This document shows, one piece after another, positions 60,634-64,000 of a DNA stretch of 64,000 bases. The stretch is from Bifidobacterium simiiventris. Lineage in GTDB: Bacteria; Actinomycetota; Actinomycetes; Actinomycetales; Bifidobacteriaceae. Under the pieces are notes generated by a model. It saw nothing but the letters and a program-made list of their open reading frames with translations, did no database searches and was not told the DNA's origin. The position numbers and the translations under genes are program-made. The stretch lies in the NCBI RefSeq assembly GCF_019331715.1, contig NZ_JAHBBG010000013.1, positions 1-64,000 on the forward strand, written 5' to 3'. Each line of letters begins with the position of its first letter. The first letter of the stretch is position 1.

Positions 60634-61752
60634 ATGATTAGATTGTGGATTCTCACCATTAACGATGAGGTTAATTACGGTAATAGACTTCAGAATTATG
60701 CTTTAACTGATCTGCTTCACTCCTATTCATCTTCCGTGAATACTATTAGCTATCAGATGATTGATGAAAACGTATTTGCTCATCAATGTAGGCTAATGCT
60801 TCGTCCGATAAAACGTACTATTAAGAGATTATCCGGAAGAAATGGAGCATTACAATATAGACAACTTGTTTCATTCAAAGAGTTTGCTGCTGAATTTAAG
60901 AAAAGCTCTATCTTGTCTTTGTCGATGAGAAAAGGGCTTTCACGTCCCGTTGATAATAATGATATATTTGTCATTGGGTCTGATCAAGTTTGGAACAACT
61001 CATTTGATTATGTCACTGATGACATGATTAAGATGAGACTCGGTTGTTGGTTTCCGGCGTACAGATTTATTTCGTACGCTGCAAGTTTTGGCATTGACCA
61101 AGTTAATCCTGCGTCTAAACCTATTTTTTCAAAGTATTTTCCTAGGTTCTCTTCAATTTCTGTGAGAGAAGATCGAGCTGTTGCCCTTGTGAAAGAGCTT
61201 TCTGGATGTGATGCCGACGTTGTTTTGGATCCAACATTGATGATGTCTGCAGATCGTTGGAAAAAGGTTATTTCTGATAACTTTGTACCTGTTGACGAGA
61301 AATTTGTGCTTACATATTTCCTTGGCAAGCCAACTTCCCGACAGGAGGAGGTGATTCAGCATTACGCAAATGAGCATGGCTGTAAAGTTCGTCGTTTGCT
61401 TGATTTTGATGATCCGGAAACTTTCATTGCTGGTCCTCGCGAATTTGTGGAGTTATTTTCGAAGGCGCAGTATGTTTTTACGGATTCCTACCATGCTTGC
61501 TGTTTCTCTATCATTTTTAATAAACAATTTAAGGTGTTTAATCGTGCTGGTTTCTCGGGCAAGGGTAATATGAATTCGCGTATGCAGACATTGTTCCGTC
61601 TGTTTGAGTTGGATGATCTTATGGACGATGACACCAAGCTCTCTTATATTGATTATGCGCATGTCAATCGGCTCCTCAAGAAGCATCGCAAGGAGTCCCG
61701 TGAATGGCTGGATAGCGCGATGTCCAAGGTTGGGGTCGTCGCGTCGCGCTGA
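60634..61752 (+). CDS. Polysaccharide pyruvyl transferase family protein
   Basis: A 372-residue WcaK/CsaB-like protein: LWILTINDEVNYGNRLQNYAL at the start, DIFVIGSDQVWN, FISYAASFG, ISVREDRAVALVKELSG, VLDPTLMMSADRW, and the C-terminal AQYVFTDSYHACCFSIIFNKQF. The family adds ketal-pyruvyl groups to polysaccharides; many EPS-cluster members could instead transfer sugars. GGAG lies before the ATG. GC rises toward the 3' end, where the AT-rich block ends. Confidence 0.85.
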   Translation: MIRLWILTINDEVNYGNRLQNYALTDLLHSYSSSVNTISYQMIDENVFAHQCRLMLRPIKRTIKRLSGRNGALQYRQLVSFKEFAAEFKKSSILSLSMRKGLSRPVDNNDIFVIGSDQVWNNSFDYVTDDMIKMRLGCWFPAYRFISYAASFGIDQVNPASKPIFSKYFPRFSSISVREDRAVALVKELSGCDADVVLDPTLMMSADRWKKVISDNFVPVDEKFVLTYFLGKPTSRQEEVIQHYANEHGCKVRRLLDFDDPETFIAGPREFVELFSKAQYVFTDSYHACCFSIIFNKQFKVFNRAGFSGKGNMNSRMQTLFRLFELDDLMDDDTKLSYIDYAHVNRLLKKHRKESREWLDSAMSKVGVVASR

Positions 61753-61790
61753 TCTGTCGGGATTACATAAGGCGCCTGAGAGGAGGATAT

Positions 61791-63302
61791 ATGGTTTCGC
61801 AGCGTAAGGCTGGCGCGGCGCTTGGCTACGTGAACGTGGTTGCAAAGAATCTTGTGAACCTGTTGTACGTGCCATTGCTCCTGCATTTCCTTGGCCAAGG
61901 TGATTATGGAGTGTTCCAGATGACGAACAGCGTGGTGTTCGCGCTGACTCTGTTGAGTGCTGGGTTTTATGGCAGTTATGTGCGGTTTTACATGAGGGAG
62001 CGGGCGCATGGTAGTGAACAGGGTGTCCGCCAATTAAACGGTATGTTTCTGCTCGTGTACATCGTCGTAGCCTGTCTGTGCATAATCGGCGGATTGCTGC
62101 TGATTGTGAACGTGCACAGTCTTTTCTCCGGTGGCTTGACTGCACGTGAAGTGGAGCTGGCTCGTCAGCTGTTGATGATTATGAGCGTGAATATTGCGGT
62201 GCAGCTGATGTCTACGCCGTTCGACTCGTATATCGTGGCGCACGAGCGGTTCACGTTCCAGCAGACCCGACAGTTGTTCACCACGTGCGCGATGCCGTTG
62301 CTTGCGGTCGCACTCCTGTACGCGGGCTTTGGGGCTGTGGGCGTAGCATGCGCGCAGCTTTCCATCAGCTCGATCCTGCTGTTGTTGAACATTCGGTATG
62401 CGGTGCGTACGTTGGGTATGCGTTTCACGTTCACCGGTTTGCAGTGGAGCCTGTTTAAGGCGATTGCCATATTCAGTTTTTGGATCTTCCTGAATCAGAT
62501 CTTCGACCTCGTCAACAACAACGTGCCTAATTTCCTCTTGGGTGCTATGGCCAGTTCCAGCGCAGTCGCCACATTTGCGATCGCTGTGCAAATCAGGAAC
62601 ATTTTCTTCTCGATGAGTACCACCATGTCGAACGTGTTCGTACCACAAATCAACAAGATCGTTGCCGAACATGACGATAACGATCGACTCACAAAGCTCA
62701 TGACTCGGGTCGGACGATACCAGATGATCCTGTTTTGGTTCATCTACGGCGGATTCGTGGTCGTCGGGCAAGCCTTCGTGAGGATTTGGGCCGGCCACGC
62801 TAACACGGATGCCTACTGGCTGAGCCTGATCATGACCCTGCCTGTTATGATCCCTCTAACACAGAATACCGGCATTGAGATCCAACGTGCAAAGAACCGG
62901 CACAAGGTACGTAGCATCATCTACATCTTCACGTCACTGATTGACATCGTCATCAGTGTGCTGTGCATCCCTGCATTCGGCTATTGGGCCACCGCATGGG
63001 GATATGTGGCAAGCATCTTACTTGGCACTGGCTTGTTCATGAACTGGTACTATCACTACCGAATTGGCTTGGACATGGCCTATTTCTGGAAGAACATGAT
63101 GCCCACAATCATTACCAGTATTGCTGTGACCGTACTCTGCTGGATTGCTGCTCATATGGTCTCTTTGCCTGATTTGGCGAGCCTGCTCCTGTTTGGTGTC
63201 CTGTACTGTATCGTTTACGTGACGGCGGCGTGGCTATTCATCGCCAACGGCCATGAACGGGGCATAATACAGAATAAGCTTCATCGTTCATTGCGAAAGT
63301 AG
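61791..63302 (+). CDS. wzx: Wzx-type polysaccharide flippase
   Basis: A 503-residue MOP-superfamily transporter with about 12-14 helices: YVNVVAKNLVNLLYVPLLLHFLGQGDYGVFQ (typical N-terminal PST motif), FWIFLNQIFDLVNNNVPNFLLGA and FWFIYGGFVVVGQAFVRIWAG. It flips the lipid-linked repeat unit across the membrane for Wzy. AGGAGG precedes the ATG. Base composition is back to the chromosomal GC-rich type, unlike the preceding genes, so it may be older in this genome than the transferases or come from a different source. Confidence 0.9.
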   Translation: MVSQRKAGAALGYVNVVAKNLVNLLYVPLLLHFLGQGDYGVFQMTNSVVFALTLLSAGFYGSYVRFYMRERAHGSEQGVRQLNGMFLLVYIVVACLCIIGGLLLIVNVHSLFSGGLTAREVELARQLLMIMSVNIAVQLMSTPFDSYIVAHERFTFQQTRQLFTTCAMPLLAVALLYAGFGAVGVACAQLSISSILLLLNIRYAVRTLGMRFTFTGLQWSLFKAIAIFSFWIFLNQIFDLVNNNVPNFLLGAMASSSAVATFAIAVQIRNIFFSMSTTMSNVFVPQINKIVAEHDDNDRLTKLMTRVGRYQMILFWFIYGGFVVVGQAFVRIWAGHANTDAYWLSLIMTLPVMIPLTQNTGIEIQRAKNRHKVRSIIYIFTSLIDIVISVLCIPAFGYWATAWGYVASILLGTGLFMNWYYHYRIGLDMAYFWKNMMPTIITSIAVTVLCWIAAHMVSLPDLASLLLFGVLYCIVYVTAAWLFIANGHERGIIQNKLHRSLRK

Positions 63303-63308
63303 CAAAAA

Positions 63309-63336
63309 TGGCTGTGAAGAGTTCTCTTCACAGCCA
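63309..63336. terminator. Terminator between wzx and nitroreductase genes
   Basis: Perfect 13-bp stem (63309-63321 and 63324-63336) with a minimal loop, between convergent genes. Confidence 0.75.
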
Positions 63337-63349
63337 TAACTATTTATTT

Positions 63350-64000
63350 TTATCGGATGATTGTTGTGATCTGATCAGTTGAGTATCGGTGGGACATGCA
63401 TACGTGTGCTTGCTCGGGATAGTGCCCCACAGCGATGTACATGATCGGTAGCTCGTAATCCGGTACGTGCAGGATTTCTCGGGTCTGTCGGTCTTGCTCC
63501 TTGTCAAACATGGCATTGAGTGGGCATGCGGCAAGTCCGATGTATTCGAGCGAGTACAGCAGTGACATGGAGAATAAACCACCGTCCACGAACGGTTCAT
63601 TACGCTCGGCGTGGTTCATGAACGCCTGGACGTCCGATGTAATAAAAATCAAAGCGGGCGGGGTTGGATATCCTCGATAACCGCCTTGGATGTCAAGCAG
63701 TTTTTGGATGATCTTCGGATTGAGAATCTCGTACACGCGCGTGGCCTGACGATTACACACTGAAGGAGTTTTCATGGAGATACTCACGGCTTCGTGAAGC
63801 TCTTCTTCATTCACCGGTGCCAGATCGAACTCGCGGATCGCAAAACGGTGTTCGGAAAGCGATTTGAAATCACGCATCCGATTCTCGGCCTTCGTGGAAC
63901 GATCAATGATCAATGCACCTGCCAAATTTGATTGGGCCTGTTCAATCTTCTCCCACAGAATGGTTGGGAACATGTCCTTCATATATGACAGATTGAAACC
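63350..64000 (-). CDS. Nitroreductase-family protein (5' end outside window)
   Basis: At least 210 residues of an FMN-dependent nitroreductase-like protein. Recognisable parts are HRFAIREFDLAPVNEEELHEAV, SVCNRQATRVYEI, and VDGGLFSMSLLYSLEYIGLAACPLNAMFDKEQD. The reading frame stays open to the right edge (no stop between ATG 63982 and 64000), and the preceding codons (FNLSY) suggest the true start lies outside. Nitroreductase-like genes often accompany EPS clusters; their role there is unknown. It is convergent with wzx. Confidence 0.8.
   Translation of the reverse strand, partial: GFNLSYMKDMFPTILWEKIEQAQSNLAGALIIDRSTKAENRMRDFKSLSEHRFAIREFDLAPVNEEELHEAVSISMKTPSVCNRQATRVYEILNPKIIQKLLDIQGGYRGYPTPPALIFITSDVQAFMNHAERNEPFVDGGLFSMSLLYSLEYIGLAACPLNAMFDKEQDRQTREILHVPDYELPIMYIAVGHYPEQAHVCMSHRYSTDQITTIIR

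Overview
The window is a high-GC actinobacterial chromosome segment, most likely Bifidobacterium. This rests on gene content rather than a database match: an ARC/Mpa-type AAA ATPase, an actinobacterial PriA that has lost its helicase motifs, rpoZ next to metK, a xylA/xylB locus, an RpfB-like G5/transglycosylase protein, and bifidobacterial-style 5S rRNA and tRNA-Met. The species cannot be named from the sequence alone.

Layout. 0-14 kb: end of an rRNA operon (5S), an SDR oxidoreductase, then housekeeping genes (rpoZ, metK, CFA synthase, priA, a HAD phosphatase, fmt, serB, a DedA protein, the ARC-type ATPase, proS). 14-16.3 kb: a 632-bp intergenic region with three perfect DnaA boxes leading into an SSB paralogue, then a higBA toxin-antitoxin pair. 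16.3-25 kb: M13 peptidase, DUF308 membrane protein, map, ettA, an AlbA_2/ATPase-type regulator and an esterase. 25-28 kb: a short wall-associated surface protein, a palindrome-rich intergenic region, an XRE regulator with a membrane partner, and an RpfB-like hydrolase. 28-36.7 kb: xylA and xylB, which share a 22-bp upstream motif. They bracket a 28-residue membrane peptide and a four-gene block made of a LuxR-type response regulator, a histidine kinase and two paralogous single-pass extracytoplasmic proteins. 37-42.7 kb: tRNA-Met, rpmE, three tandem hairpins, prfA, prmC (with a repeat element inserted in frame), an acetyltransferase, an aldo-keto reductase and an exported HNH nuclease. 42.8-45.9 kb: an NRAMP transporter and a convergent MFS exporter.

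46-64 kb is an exopolysaccharide cluster. It holds a priming sugar-phosphate transferase, a Wzz/BY-kinase, a DUF4012 protein, an Alg14/Alg13-like pair, a GT32, a Wzy polymerase, two GT2 enzymes, a frameshifted acetyltransferase, a pyruvyltransferase-family protein, a Wzx flippase and a partial nitroreductase. The block from about 55.2 to 61.7 kb is conspicuously AT-rich and looks acquired. Between the DUF4012 gene and this block lie a DUF4143-type ATPase behind 33-bp phased repeats, and an AlbA_2 regulator gene whose unit (gene plus paired TetO-like palindromes) is bracketed by 44-bp direct repeats. A 40-codon glycosyltransferase stump follows.

The most novel-looking items are the direct-repeat-flanked AlbA_2 cassette, the G7-tract frameshift in the EPS acetyltransferase, the two-component/paralogous-sensor block between xylA and xylB, the shared xyl operator, the DnaA-box cluster, the in-frame repeat inside prmC and the triple-hairpin array between rpmE and prfA.
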